Assembly (NCBI RefSeq): GCF_007655135.1
Contig: NC_045131.1
Location: 17,592,001-17,656,000, forward strand
Direction: 5' to 3'
From: Punica granatum
Taxonomy: Eukaryota; Streptophyta; Magnoliopsida; Myrtales; Lythraceae
DNA: 64,000 bases
The position numbers and the translations under genes are program-made. This document shows positions 47,286 to 59,201 of the stretch, in pieces. Every line of letters begins with the position of its first letter. Position 1 is the first letter of the stretch. The notes beneath the pieces are model-generated. The model worked only from the letters and a program-made list of their open reading frames with translations. It was not told the origin of the DNA and did no database searches.

Positions 47286-49518
47286 TTTTAAAAAAATAAA
47301 AAAAGGAAAAAAAGAAAAAGAAAATGAAGGTCTGGGCATGGTGGAGATTGGTGAGGGCTGAGTTGACCTCGGCAAGATGGAAGCAAGGTGGAGGCTGCCG
47401 GTGGCAGTAATAACGGCAAGGGCTTCGTGGAGGAAGAAGAAAAGCCCGGAGAGTGTGGGGGTATTTCAGGAAGTTTATTTTTGTTATTTGTAATTATTAT
47501 AATATTAAATATAATAAAAGAAGATTACCGGTAACGTCGATTGAAATACCAAACATGACAATAATGAATTACGGGTAATTTAAATAGTAGCAATCTATCT
47601 CGTGACGATGTGGATTACCAGCAATTTAATTAATGGTAATGTACGAAACGCAACCTAAGTAAAGTATAATATCATTGCATTATTTTACATAAAAATTTAA
47701 AAGAAAAATTTTCTAATTCTATATACTAAAAGCAAAAAAAATGCATAATTAAATGAAATCGAGCTGTGAACGTACTTATTATTATTATTATTATTTTTTA
47801 CTTATCGAAAGTTGAATGTAATATATTATAAATAAAATAAATTTATTAAAATATAATAAAAAATGAAAACGAAAACGAAAACAAATAACAGTCGCGACAA
47901 TACGGAATTCGATTTATACCCTCTCCGACAATCTCCAAAAACTCGCAGCTTTCATGTGTGTATATATAGATTTGCTAACACGGAATTATTCATGAGCTAA
48001 AGATAGACATTAATAATTAATAAATAATAGGAGGAGAACGACAACCTGGAATAGGTGGGAGGTTTGTCCAGCTACTCTCTTGACGAGATCGCGTAGAACA
48101 CTAGTTGGTAGCAACCGCGGGGTTTTGGGTTTTTAGGGGATGTTGTTTGGCGGGCTCGGGGACAAACCATCCAATATTGAAAATAAGAACAAACAAAAAA
48201 GGAAAGAAAAAAAAAGAATATAGTGTAACTAAAAGAAATTTTCAAGGTTAGAGACCAGTGTTGTGTTTAGTAATCGACTAGAATTTGATTTAGTTTAATT
48301 TCACGGGATGAAAACAAAAGTAGTTAAATAATTTATTATTATAATTGAAAAAAAGATAAAAAAATGATTGTGTTGTTAAATTGAGAAAAAAGTAATTAAT
48401 AGTTGGAAAAATTTTAATGTTAAAAAATTAGTTGTAATGTAGATAAGAAAAAATATATGGGAGAATTTGCTATTAAATTGAAAAAAAAATAATAATTGTA
48501 TGATTGAATTAAGGGAAAAATAAAGTGAAGTTAAGTTAAATTCAACTCCATTTTCAAATGGATTTTTTAATTGATATGGTAAATGGGATGTAGCGTTATT
48601 TTTATTAAGAATTGCGCAAAATATCATGAACTAAATTCCGAGGGAGAACTCATTTTATCCTTATATATTTATTTTATTTTTCAAAGATCTCTACCATATC
48701 GGCAAATTAATAAAAAAAATCTGAAGATATGAAATTAAAACGAAAAATTTGTAATTTACCTAAAAGAAAATGTACACGATAAATGTAATCTAAACTAAAA
48801 AGGGTTAATTTTAAAAAAAAACGATACTTTACTCTCTTTCCTAATAAAGTAAAAAAAAATTTTGAAAATAAAAAACACGTACTTTCAAAATAATGACATC
48901 CATATACAATTATGTATATTTTTGTCAAAAAAAAATTTCGCATTAAATTTTCCCTAGTTTTCCATATGCTTTTCATTAATTTCTTTAAAAAAAATTAAAA
49001 GTTAAAATAACATTAAAAATAAAAAATAAAAAACAATATTAGAGGTAGAGCACATTGAGGCTAGTGGGGGGCACGACATTGTCATAAGTTGTCATCACTC
49101 AGATTTTATCCTCCCTTTCACCTTTAAGACAAATTGTCAAATTACGATGTGAGTGGCAGATTACGGGCCCCATGCCTCCATCAATGTCTCTTCTCCGAAC
49201 ATCTTCCTTTTCCATTTTATTCACTTTGTATTTTGTAGATCATTTTTTTTTATTTTCTTAAAATGAAAAAGGTTAATTCTGTAAAGAAAAAATTAACTCG
49301 GTTTACAGTAGATATAAACAAAACGTTTTAAAAATACTTATTTGAATTTCTAACAACTATCGTTTTGGCTATATATTTAGTAAACAAAGTATAATTGGGG
49401 CTTTATTTTGAAACTAACCCAACTTTTTTTTTTGGTCACTGAAATTAACCCAATTGAAAATTGATTATCTGCTGTATGCATTTTCAAAACTCCCCTTGTA
49501 GTTCGACCCGATTGTAAT
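47286..49518. other. AT-rich intergenic DNA
   Basis: No gene is seen. A weaker relative of the GTTTGGTTTTA MITE family lies at about 48263-48570 (TTGTGTTGTTAAATTGAGAA and AATTAATAGTTGG phrases). The remainder is A-rich without long open frames. Confidence 0.45.
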
Positions 49519-49637
49519 GGTGCGTTTGGTTTCAAAGTTAAAGTAACTTTGATTTTGATTGTGAAAAATTACAAATGATTGTGTAGTGTGTTGAGTTAAA
49601 ATTAAAGTTTTGTGATTTTAATTACGAAATCAAATGG
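49519..49637 (+). mobile_element. Short GTTTGGTTTTA-family MITE near the RNP1 promoter
   Basis: The segment starts GGTGCGTTTGGTTTCAAAG, contains TGTGTAGTGTGTTGAGTTAA and ends near AAATCAAATGG. It is closest to the intronic copy at 25776-26015. It ends about 300 bases before the RNP1-like start codon. Confidence 0.5.
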
Positions 49638-49941
49638 AGTATAAATATTTGGCAAGACCCTCTTAAGCCATGCCCGGGTCAGACCGATCCCTCCAAAACC
49701 CCTAATCAATCTCGCCCGTCCATCTCACATCAAGCCTTATCTCCACCGTTGGAGCGGAACAGTCCCCTATTTCCCTCCGCTCTCTCAAGCTTCCGAGCCC
49801 TCACTCTCTCTGCTCTCAGTGAGTCAGAGTCGCTCCAGAAGCCCTAATTCCCAAACGGCAAAGCAAATATTTCCTCCATTGGAAGGGAGAGAAAGAGCAG
49901 CAGCAAGCAAGCAAAGCTTCGAACTCGGAAGCTGATCTGAG

Positions 49942-51635
49942 ATGGATTCGGATCAGGGGAAGCTGTTCATTGGTGGGATTTCATGGGAGACCAACGAGGA
50001 CAAGCTCACGGACTACTTCAGCCAGTACGGCGACGTCCTCCAGACCGCCGTCATGAAGGACAAGACCACTGGCCGCCCCCGTGGGTTCGGGTTCGTCGTC
50101 TTCTCCGACCCGGATGTCCTAGACAAGGTCCTTGAGGATAAGCACACCATCGATGGGAGAACGGTGAGCAGATCCGCTAGGGTTTCTGTTTTTTTCGGCC
50201 TTGACATTTTCTGTAATTGGACTTAGAGGGTCAATTGATTATTCGGAGAATTGTTGTTGGGGCTTCTCCAGTTGAATCAAGTTTGAATTTTTTCCTTTTT
50301 ATTTTTATTTTTTGGTGATTCATTGAGGAATAATTGACATATGCATTTATGCTGCTACTCATCAGAACGACATTTTCATCGATCAGATAACTTTCTTCGG
50401 GAAAATGAATCCTAGTCCTAGTTACAATTGTTCAAGGTTGTGTTGCTGGCCACTCTTGTTATGAGCGTATCTTTATAGTTCATTGGGCATTAGGCTTGAT
50501 GGAAACATTGTTCTCTCACTATCTCTCATACAGAGTGCCCTGTTCTACTGGTTACCAGGTTGAAGCTAAGAGGGCTCTATCAAGGGAGGAGCAGCAAACC
50601 AACGTGAGATCTGGAGTTGCTAATGCTGGTCGGAGTGCAGGAGTTGGTGGAACTATTCGAACCAAAAAGATTTTTGTGGGCGGCCTGCCTTCAACACTTA
50701 CAGAGGAAGAATTCCGTCAGTATTTTGAAACCTATGGCACTGTGACTGATGTAGTAGTAATGTACGATCAGAACACCCAACGGCCTCGGGGATTTGGTTT
50801 CATATCTTTTGAAAGTGAGGATGCTGTCGACAGAGTTCTACACAAGACGTTCCACGACTTGAGTGGAAAGAAAGTGGAAGTTAAGCGTGCTCTTCCAAAA
50901 GACGCCAATCCTGGTGGAGGTAACCGTACAATGATCAGTGGTGGCGGCTATCAGGGTTATGGCAGTTCCGTTGGCAACGGAAGCTCTATTGATGGGAGAA
51001 TGGATTCTTCGAGGTACATGCAGCCCCATGGTTCTGCTGGTGGCTTCCCACCCTATGGTTCTTCTGGGTATGGTACACCTGGCTATGGGTATGGTCCCAC
51101 CAATGGTGGAATCGGTTATACTGGTTATGGAAGTTATGGTAGTCCCAGTGCTAGAGCTTATGGGAACCCAAATGTCCCTACTCCAGGTTTTGGTGTTGGT
51201 CCACAAGGGGGTGCCAGAGCTCCATGGAGCTCTCAATCTTCTGGGTTTGGAGCTATGGGATATGGAGGTGCTGCTCCCTGGGGCGCTACCTCTGCTGGTT
51301 CTGGGGCTGTTGGTGGCGGTCCTGTCTCCACTCCTTCAGTTCAATCTCCAGGAGGAGTTGTGGGCTATGGCAGTCAGGCTTATGGATATGGTGGTTATGC
51401 TGGAGCTGAGGCTGGATATGGCATTGGAGGGCGATATGGTAGTTCACCAGGCAATGGGGTTCGTGGTCCTGGAGTAGGAGAGATGCAAGGGAGCAATATG
51501 GGATACATGGGAGGTGGTTATGGAGATGTGAATGGGAGCGCAGCATGGAGATCTGACCTGTTGCATGTGTCTGGAAATTATGGGAATAACCCTAATGCTC
51601 CTCATGGGACTTACAGGCAGGCTCAGCAACAATGA
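49942..51635 (+). CDS. RNP1: Glycine-rich two-RRM hnRNP (RNP1-like)
   Basis: Two exons, 49942-50163 and 50559-51635, give 432 residues. RRM1 has the RNP2 motif LFIGGI (8-13) and RNP1 motif RGFGFVVF (47-54). RRM2 has IFVGGL (112-117) and RGFGFISF (151-158). The rest, from about residue 195, is rich in G, Y and S with GYGSYGSP and GGYGG type repeats, a disordered region. This is the plan of plant hnRNP A/B-like proteins (Arabidopsis RNP1 and At2g33410 class), which bind RNA in nucleus and cytoplasm and take part in mRNA handling and stress responses. The intron splits between the two RRMs, after DGRT, as in relatives. The start is the first ATG after a pyrimidine-rich leader with CCCTAATTCCC, a telo-box-like phrase. 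A 3' leader intron ending in TTTTTTTGCAG near 51941 is possible. Confidence 0.93.
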
Positions 51636-53139
51636 CTTTTCTAAAGTTTACTATCTCCGGCTTAACAATTTTCCCGGTGAGGTCATTGAATCTTTGCTGC
51701 GATTCTGGTCCGTCGGCAAAGGAAGCAGATCTCCAGGTTGGATGTCGCTATGCATTGGAACTGGTTGGGTTGCCTAAATCTCTGTAGATGCAAAATCTAT
51801 TTTGGTAGCATAATATAGATAGTAGGCCAGAAAGATGCCTAGTTATGAATCTTCATCTGGTATTTGCTTGAGTGTAGTTTTATAATTGGTGTGCTTATAT
51901 TTATCTGCTTCTTCATTATGAACTTGTTTTTTTTTGCAGATTTAGAATTTGAGGGAGAGTAACAGTAACTTGTCTGTGGTGGTTTGAGTTCTGATAAAAT
52001 ACTTTCAAGTTTCTCCGATATGATTCAGACGTAGGGAAGATTGAGTACCACATTTCTTGATTTGATCCGTGATAAGTAGAAATTGTGGGGTCTCAATCTG
52101 GTAGCAGCGAGTTATGGGCAACTAGCGGTTGCTTGATAGTGGGTTATGTAATGTAGTGGTAATCGTAAAGGTAGTTGACAGATTGAGAATGGAATAATCA
52201 TTTCCTCCTGTATTTTGCCGTTGTGTTGTTATACAGGGGAAGAGATGCTTGGGGCTGAACATTGGGCATCATAGTGGGCGTTTGTGCTCTTCGTGGAATG
52301 GAATGTGGGAAGAGGTCTTTGAGCTTTATGATTTAACCTGAGACAGTCCATTCCTGAAGCCTCTCGAATCTTTGTCCTTACCACTCTGGACAGATCCTTC
52401 CCGGCATCTGAAGTCTATGGCTTGATCTGGTTTGATTACAAAGTCTGTCTGGTAGTTATTGTGGTGAGATGATGAAGTTCTATGAGGTTGAAGGTATGTG
52501 ATACAGTCATGGTGGCCTTTTATGGGAGAGTGTTTCATTTGGCTAGGCTTTGTTATGCTTATATGTGGTTAGCTCTGAGACAGTATCCCACTAGGATTTA
52601 CACTCTGGAATCTGAAGTGAATTAATCAGATATAGTTGAGCCTCTAAAAAGTCAGGTGTTCAGGGCTCTCTTTGAAATATGATCTTACCGTGATTTTTTT
52701 AATCAGTATTTATTAATAGCTCATGTCGTGTTACCATGGCCAAGTCAGTTTACGCTGAGGAAGGAAAAGGAGTCTGCATTCTATGATCTGATGCAAATGA
52801 TCATGATCTTATTTGATGGTATGTTGCATTGGCAGTGGCATAGTTTGTTGATATGATCCGGTGGAGAAATGACAGTCATTTCTTTTCTATAAGCAATAAA
52901 ATGCCATCTCCATTCTTCATTTTCTGTTGCACCCAGTCGTCTTTCCTTAAACTGTGTTGAGTTTGTTAAATTCGGGTTTAGTATCATAGATATTGTACTG
53001 TCACAAAACATATATTTTTGTTTATCGTGTAATTTTAAAGCGTGAACGGCTTACAATTGTGGATGACCATCAGAAAACTCTTTCCTTAAGACTTCTTTTA
53101 CCATGCAGAAACCGGTTTAGTAAGCAGATGCATTATACT
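51636..53139. other. RNP1 3' flank
   Basis: The segment holds the 3' untranslated region, perhaps with an intron, then ordinary spacer up to the MITE at 53140. No other gene is seen. Confidence 0.45.
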
Positions 53140-53823
53140 TAGGGGTGGCAATTCGTGTCGTGTCGTGTTTATACGTGTCGTGTCTAAACGGGTTCGTGTC
53201 ATCAAAGTCATAACCCGTACACGACACGATTATTAAACGGGTTAGGTTTTGGAAACCCATACACGACACGTTTATATCCGTGTCAACCCGTTTAGACACG
53301 TTTAAACACGTTTATCGAAACGTGTCATAATAGGTACACGTATATACGACTCGATTATAAACGTTATCAGGACACGTTAACACAACTTGTTTATCCGATC
53401 AACTCAGTTACTCGGATACATTAACAAGACATGTTTATCCGATTAACTCGTTTATCCGAACACGTTAACATGGCATGTTTACACGTTAACACGATATGTG
53501 TTGGATTGGATGAAAGAAAGGAAAATAAATTAGGTTAGGGACTTAGGAAGTTAGGATTACATGAGGATATTTTGGTAAATCCAAATACATAAACGAACGG
53601 GTTACATGATTATAGTAACACGATTAAACATGTTTAAATAAACAGGTTTAATCGTGTATAATCGGGTTACACAGGTTCAACCCGATAAGACACGCTTATT
53701 AATCGTGTTTAAACGGGTTGGACCCGTTTAGACCGATTATCAAAAATGTCCAACCCAAACCCGTTTAACTTCGTGTCGTATCCGTGTCGTATTATCGTGT
53801 CGTGTGAAATATTGACAGCCCTA
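53140..53823 (-). mobile_element. hAT-type MITE, copy B
   Basis: The plus strand begins TAGGGGTGGCAATTCGTGTC and ends ATTGACAGCCCTA, matching the inverted ends of copy A. The direct repeat ATTATACT flanks it exactly (53132-53139 and 53824-53831), an 8-base hAT-style duplication. The body is a close reverse complement of 8046-8712. The 60-codon frame inside (53117-53299 minus) has a partner in copy A but is only a by-product of the repeat. Confidence 0.92.
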
Positions 53824-53831
53824 ATTATACT

Positions 53832-54111
53832 GCTTATAAAACGAACATCGACAGCAAAGGGTAAAAGATTATGTACCGAGGCACCTTTACGGATTATGTA
53901 ATACCAAATGCGTGCACGCTAAAGAACAGTGTTAAAAAAACTGATCAAATGCAGTTGACTTCAGTGATGAAACTCCTTAGGAAAATACTAACACGAGAAA
54001 ACAAATGAGTGATAAAAACTAGAATAAATAGGCGATTTAGTCCTTGAGATATCGATTTTACATCACTTGGGTTTTGAACCTTTTTTATTTACTTGGATAC
54101 TAGATGAAATT
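53832..54111. other. Spacer before the 21-base array
   Basis: No gene is seen. The stretch from 54030 (GATTTAGTCCTTGAGAT) reads like a transposon terminus that leads into the array. Confidence 0.4.
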
Positions 54112-54321
54112 TGCATTAATTGGGTTCTTTTTACATCATTTGGATCTTTTGGCATCATCAAATTGGTCATTTGAAGATCATTCAGATCTTTTACTACATC
54201 ACTAGGATCCTTTGCAACACCATATAAGTTTTTTGCTACATCAGGGAGGTTCCAGGCGTATCAGTTCGGTCCTTTTGTCACATCAGTTAAGTCCATTGCT
54301 ACTTCAAGTAGGTCAATGCCG
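54112..54321 (+). repeat. 21-base degenerate tandem array
   Basis: Units start every 21 bases, at 54112, 54133, 54154, 54175, 54196, 54217, 54238, 54259, 54280 and 54301. The consensus is near ACATCANTTGGNTCTTTTGCT. Sequence varies strongly while spacing is exact. The leading phrase TTTAGTCCTTGAGATATCG and the closing AACTTTAGAGACTAATGG suggest it is the subterminal part of a transposon. Confidence 0.8.
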
Positions 54322-54735
54322 TTGAACTTTAGAGACTAATGGTGTTAAATGGGGTGAGATGCAATATCAATTAGGTCTCTACGTCCGCTTTTTCTTTTAT
54401 TTTTTACTAGTTTTTTTTGTATTTATTTTGCCTTTTGTTTTTTATTATTTCCCCCCTTTTTTCCCTTCTATTTGAAAGGAATAGCTCATCCCTGTCCCCA
54501 AATCCATACCATCTCTCTCTCCTCCCCTTCACCCTCTCATTCCCTCAGCATTTCGTTCTCTGCTACTCTCTTTTCGGGCCTCTCCTCTGCTCATCTCAAC
54601 CTAAACTTTCAAGGACATATAAACTATAGATTTAAGTAGAAATTTCAAGAACAAGTTTAATACTGGCAAAGAATAAGGAAAAACCAAAATAATTGCATTA
54701 GGAACTTCACTAGAGTTTTACGTAAGAGTTTACCG

Positions 54736-55000
54736 GTTATCATGCCAAAGTAATTTCACAGAAGAACATGCTTTGGAGCTTTGGTAAAGTAACCTGTATA
54801 CGACCAAAAGAGTCTAACAAAAACTATCCTTGAATCCTTGGACATGTTATCATGCCAAAGTAACTTCACATAAGAACATGCTTTAGAGCTTTGGTAAAGT
54901 TACCTTGTATACGACCAAAAGAGTTTAACAAAAACTATCCTTGAATCCTTGAACATGGTATTGTTCATTGCTTTAGAGCTTTGGTAACGTTACCTGTATC
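54736..55000 (+). repeat. 110-base tandem duplication plus partial third unit
   Basis: GTTATCATGCCAAAGTAA starts at 54736 and 54846. The two units match closely through CTTTGGTAAAGT, GTATACGACCAAAAGAGT and CTATCCTTGAATCCTTG. A part of the unit (GCTTTAGAGCTTTGGTAACG) recurs at about 54970. It borders the decayed MULE transposase. Confidence 0.85.
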
Positions 55001-55019
55001 CTTGATGTACTCGCTTACT

Positions 55020-56320
55020 CCTTCACACAAAGTTATCATGGGTTCGCCCCCGACTCTCATCATTTTCTTGTTGAATTGTTCACACATGTTGCTGGTTAAT
55101 GCATCATTCTTTGTGTCTATTTCAAATGCCGATCTTCTCCATTTCTACATGGACATTCTGCCAAGCCACTTTTCAGCTTCTAGGTTCAGCGTCTTTACAA
55201 CTTTCTTGTGGTCCTTGAATCTCTATGATATTGTTGTGCGAGCACATTTCCAAAAGGCCGCCTTTTATCTCCTTACCTCTCCAATGCTTACTCAAGTTAG
55301 CTCATATATGCCTATAGCAAAATATGTGTCGTGGCCATGGCAAACATCCTCTAGAGTAGCTTCCACACCCTGCAATGCAGAAGCAGTCTTACTGAGGAGC
55401 CAAATTGTTGTAATTATCATAACAACCAAAATGATGTATCGGTGTGTCACTCATGGCCCAAAAAGATTTACACAAACCAAAATGGGAAAAAAAACGAATA
55501 TAACTCAGCCTTTTTGCATGTAGTTCTTACGCACTGGATCTCCTACGTCCTCCATCAGATTCTTTAAAATCCAGGTCCAATTTTTTTTTTTTGTTCTCTA
55601 CCTCAACAATTGCATAAGCAATCACGTAGAATGAATTGTTCTCATCCTGGCTACCCACAGCTAGTAGTTATTCCCACAGTAACCCTTTAGGAAACAATTA
55701 TCTAGGTAAGCGAGAGGCCTGCACCATTCCAAGAAACCTCTCTTACAAGCTTCCAAGCATACGTACAGTCTCTCAAAGTGATGAGTGTCAGGCAACACCT
55801 GCAAGTACACACTTGAATCAAGGTTAAATCTAAGCAGCTCATGTGTGTAATCCCTAAACTTAGCATACTCCTCTTCACCTTCACAGATCTGACGAGCCAA
55901 TTGTACATCCTTGAAAATCATTGCATCATGAAGCTTAACTCTATGTTGTTGTATGAAGAAGTAATACACATGTTGTGAAGTCATGTCGAGTTGGGTCCTT
56001 AGCCTAGGGACCAGCTTCTTAGCTACCCTATCCTGTAATTAATCGATTCTACATCTTTCTAGAACATGTATGCTCACTGTAAATCTAGAACATGTATGCT
56101 CACTGTAAAATCATCTCACTCGAAAGGAGTTTGTTTTAGGATTCCTAACACAATAAATCCTCCATGTGCATGCATTCTTATCATTATAATTCTTCTTAAC
56201 ATAGTAGGCCCTGGCTCTGTCCTTATCAGTTTTATCATATTCAAACTCCATCCTCATAGCAATGTTCATATCTCTAATTGCATTGTTGAACACTTTAAAA
56301 CTCCATCCCAAGAGTTATCA
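55020..56320 (-). pseudogene. Mutator-like (MuDR/MULE) transposase pseudogene, copy 1
   Basis: On the minus strand, 56311-56111 reads as the MuDR N-terminal domain (GWSFKVFNNAIRDMNIAMRM, then CTWRIYCVRNPKTNSFRVR). 55984-55661 reads as the transposase core (HELLRFNLDSS, LYVCLEACKRGFLEWCRPLA, LDNCFLKGYCG, holding the first catalytic Asp). After a one-base shift near 55664 it continues AVGSQDENNSFYVIAYAIVE. Near 55560 is LKNLMEDVGDPV and near 55080 ALTSNMCEQFNKK. The order is that of MULE transposases; the frame shift and stops make it non-functional. It is on the same strand as, but separate from, the copy at 60.5-64 kb. Confidence 0.8.
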
Positions 56321-56396
56321 CCACATCTTCGTTCTATATTGCATCAAATGTTATGAGTTTGCATCCTTTTGTTTCCATAAAATTGTAAACTTTTAT

Positions 56397-56727
56397 GTGT
56401 TTGGTTTTATAGTTAAGCAGAGTTTAGTTTTGATTTTAATTGGGTTGTAATGATTGAATTGTTGAATTATGAGAAAAAGTATGAAAAAGTTATGAATAGT
56501 TAAGAGAAAGTGATGATTGTATAATGATTGTGTTGTTGAATTGTTGAAAAAGTAATGAATAATTGAGAGAATTTAGTATTAAAAATTAAATTGAGTATAA
56601 TGGAGTTGTATGTGAGTTTATATATAGGGCCTACCTTTTTGAATTGGAAGAGTTGATTTTTGTTGTATAGTGAGTAGAGTTAAAGTTATAGTTAAAATCT
56701 TAAAATCAGATTGTAAAACCAAACGGG
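56397..56727 (+). mobile_element. GTTTGGTTTTA-family MITE
   Basis: It begins TGTGTTTGGTTTTATAGTTA and ends TTGTAAAACCAAACGGGG. Interior phrases GTGTTGTTGAATTGTTG, GTAATGAATAATTGAGAG and TTTTGTTGTATAGTGAGTAG match the other copies. Confidence 0.7.
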
Positions 56728-58541
56728 GTATTAAGTTTTTCCAAAGACTACCAATATTTTGATTTCATAAAATCACCAACTTTAAAATTTTTAGCATGTC
56801 CGTCAATTTTATTTTTCATTTTTTTATTATTTAATAAATAAACCAATTTATCCCTTTTAATAATTTATATTTTAATTCTTAGGAATATTTGCTTCTAGTT
56901 TTATTTATTAATAAGTCTTGATTGAAATTAAAGATTAGTGTACGTCAGTTTTATAGATATTGAATTCTCGAATCATTTGAATATTTAAATAGGTTTTGTA
57001 TGGTACCTTACATGATAGTCCTCAATAGCTGGATGGAGTTTGCATTGCTTTTAGTAGGGGGGCACGTCAATATAACGCAATGATGGGAAGTGGCTGTCCT
57101 GGACACGGGTAAAGTTTTTTCTCCAGCTCCTACTTTCTAAGTAAAAAAAAGAAAAAGAAATTCACGTGGGATGGAGCCTACCTTACTTAGGAGAATGTTG
57201 CTCCATCTAATTCACCTGTGGGAAGTCACTCTGGTATCCTACCGATCAGTAGAATTTTTCCTACTCCTACTTCCCACATAAATAGAAAGAAAAAAGTCAA
57301 AAAAAGTTGGCGTAATTTTATTTAAATTATGTGGTATTATTACTGTATTTTATTTTAGCATAACAAAATTATAACGATTTTCTACACTATCATGTATCTT
57401 ATTTTAGGCCATTCTTATACTTAATAAAATAAAAAGAGAATTCGACGAGCTAAATGTCGTTTGACTGGACCTACTTAGATTAGATTGACATGTCCTCTAA
57501 TAAGCAAAGCAAACTTCCCACTTAGTTGAATTTATTTTTTGTTTACATGAGAAGCAGGAACTAGAAAAATTCTATTGGTAGTTAGGATACTAGAACTACT
57601 TCTCACTTTTGGACTAGATTGACTCGCCCCTACTAAGCAAGGCATGCTTCATCCCACTTAATTGAGAACATAAATTAGGAAAAAAATTACACGAGTAGCT
57701 AGAGTACTATAGTTACTTCCCACCGTAGGATTAAATTGACCTGCCGCTAGGAAACAAGGCAAGTTTCAATTAAGTACGATGTGATAAAATATAAGTTTCC
57801 AGAACTAAGTAATTTCAAGGAGTACTTGCTGAAATCTGACTCTATATGTACTTATAATTGCATGGCTAAATATATCTTGAAAAAATTGCATGGTTAAATG
57901 TTACAATCCAAATCCGGGCCATGGCTGGTCATATCTGGTGATGTCATTATTAAAGACATGAAATCCATTTAAAATTTCAAATAATTCAAGCGAAGTATAT
58001 TGAGAAAATCAACTTAAAAAGGTTTTTTTATTTCAAGTAAGGCCAATTAATAAATACAGTTAGAAGCAAATACACCTAGAAATTTAAAAAATCACATCAT
58101 AGAAAGGGATCAATATTTTTGAAATAATTAAAAGAGGAAAAAAATTATGATTTTATGAAAAATAAAAGAATTAGTAGATTTGAGAATAAATTAAAAGTTT
58201 ATGATTTTATGAAACAAAAGAAATGCTAGCTCAGATTCCATTTGTCACGTCATTACCATTTATGGCATCAGCAACAAATTTAACGGAGCCATTAACTTTT
58301 TAGTAGATGTGGGAATGGAGCGAAATGTTGTGAATTTATAGTTTAAAAAATGGTAGATTTGAGAATTTAAGGAAAATATATGTATTTAAATATATATATA
58401 TATATATAGCTTTGAGGGGGATTTTTCCTTTTCAAATCCCCGCGAAGTGTGACAACATTAAAAAAATTAATATAGCTTTGTGAGAGATTTTTTCCACTCA
58501 AATCCCTCGCAAAGTGCGGCAAAAGTTCTTTAAAAAATTAA
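56728..58541. other. AT-rich intergenic DNA
   Basis: No gene is seen. From 57000 to 57800 there are three or four loosely repeated phrases (GGATTAGATTGACNTGCC, CAAGGCAAGCTTC-like, TTCCCACTTAGTTGA), an old degenerate repeat. At 58430-58520 the phrase CAAATCCCNCGCAAAGTGNG occurs twice. Confidence 0.4.
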
Positions 58542-58929
58542 GAGTCAGATATGGTTTTGGTCCTTGAAAGATACCATTGCCAAGGGTTTGGTCCTTCAAA
58601 AATTTTCCACTGTTTTAGTCCCTCAATCACCGTTCCGTCAGATGTTTTAGTTCTGCTATCTTCTTGCGCTTGCCAACCGTGACGGAAATCTCACGTGGCG
58701 GATGAGCTGGACCTAACTCCATTAACCACCCTCCCCAAATTGCCAAAAACGGTGTCGTTCCCTTCTTGTCATGCCTGCCCACCTCCACACGACGCTGTTC
58801 ACCTCAAATCCGCAATAACAAAACGATGCGTTTTGCAGTCCCTTTAACCGAAATCCCCAATTTGCCAATTACAAGCCCTAATTGCGAATCGAAGCCCCAA
58901 ATTTGAAACCCTAACTCCAATTGCAAATC

Positions 58930-59170
58930 TAGTGCAGAGGAAGGAAGAGGTTCGAGGCTTTGAAGGAAGAAGTTCGAGGCTGGGCAGTCGAATTACAGTT
59001 CAATCGTAGAGAATGGAAGAAGTTCGTGGCTGGCTACTCCAATTATAATGGAAGGAAGACGTTCGAGGCTTTGGAGGAAGAAGTTGAAGGCTAGACAGTC
59101 GAATTTCAGCTCAATCGCAGAGGAAGGAAGAAGTTTCAGGTGAGAGAAATAAGCCTTAATCACTTGCCAC
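58930..59170 (+). repeat. Degenerate tandem repeat upstream of the GRF gene
   Basis: Phrases GGAAGAAGTTCGAGGCT, CAGTCGAATTACAGTTCAA and CGCAGAGGAAGGAAGAAG recur two to four times with changes over 240 bases. The array lies in the presumed leader of the GRF gene. Confidence 0.65.
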
Positions 59171-59201
59171 TCCAATTACAATTCAATTGCAGAGGAAAGA
59201 G

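Noticed and set aside
50838..51546. Long open frames on both strands overlapping the RNP1-like gene
   Set aside because: They are shadows of the glycine-rich repeat coding region in other phases.
54981..55523. 180-codon plus-strand open frame
   Set aside because: It is the antisense of the decayed MULE transposase, whose motifs read on the minus strand.
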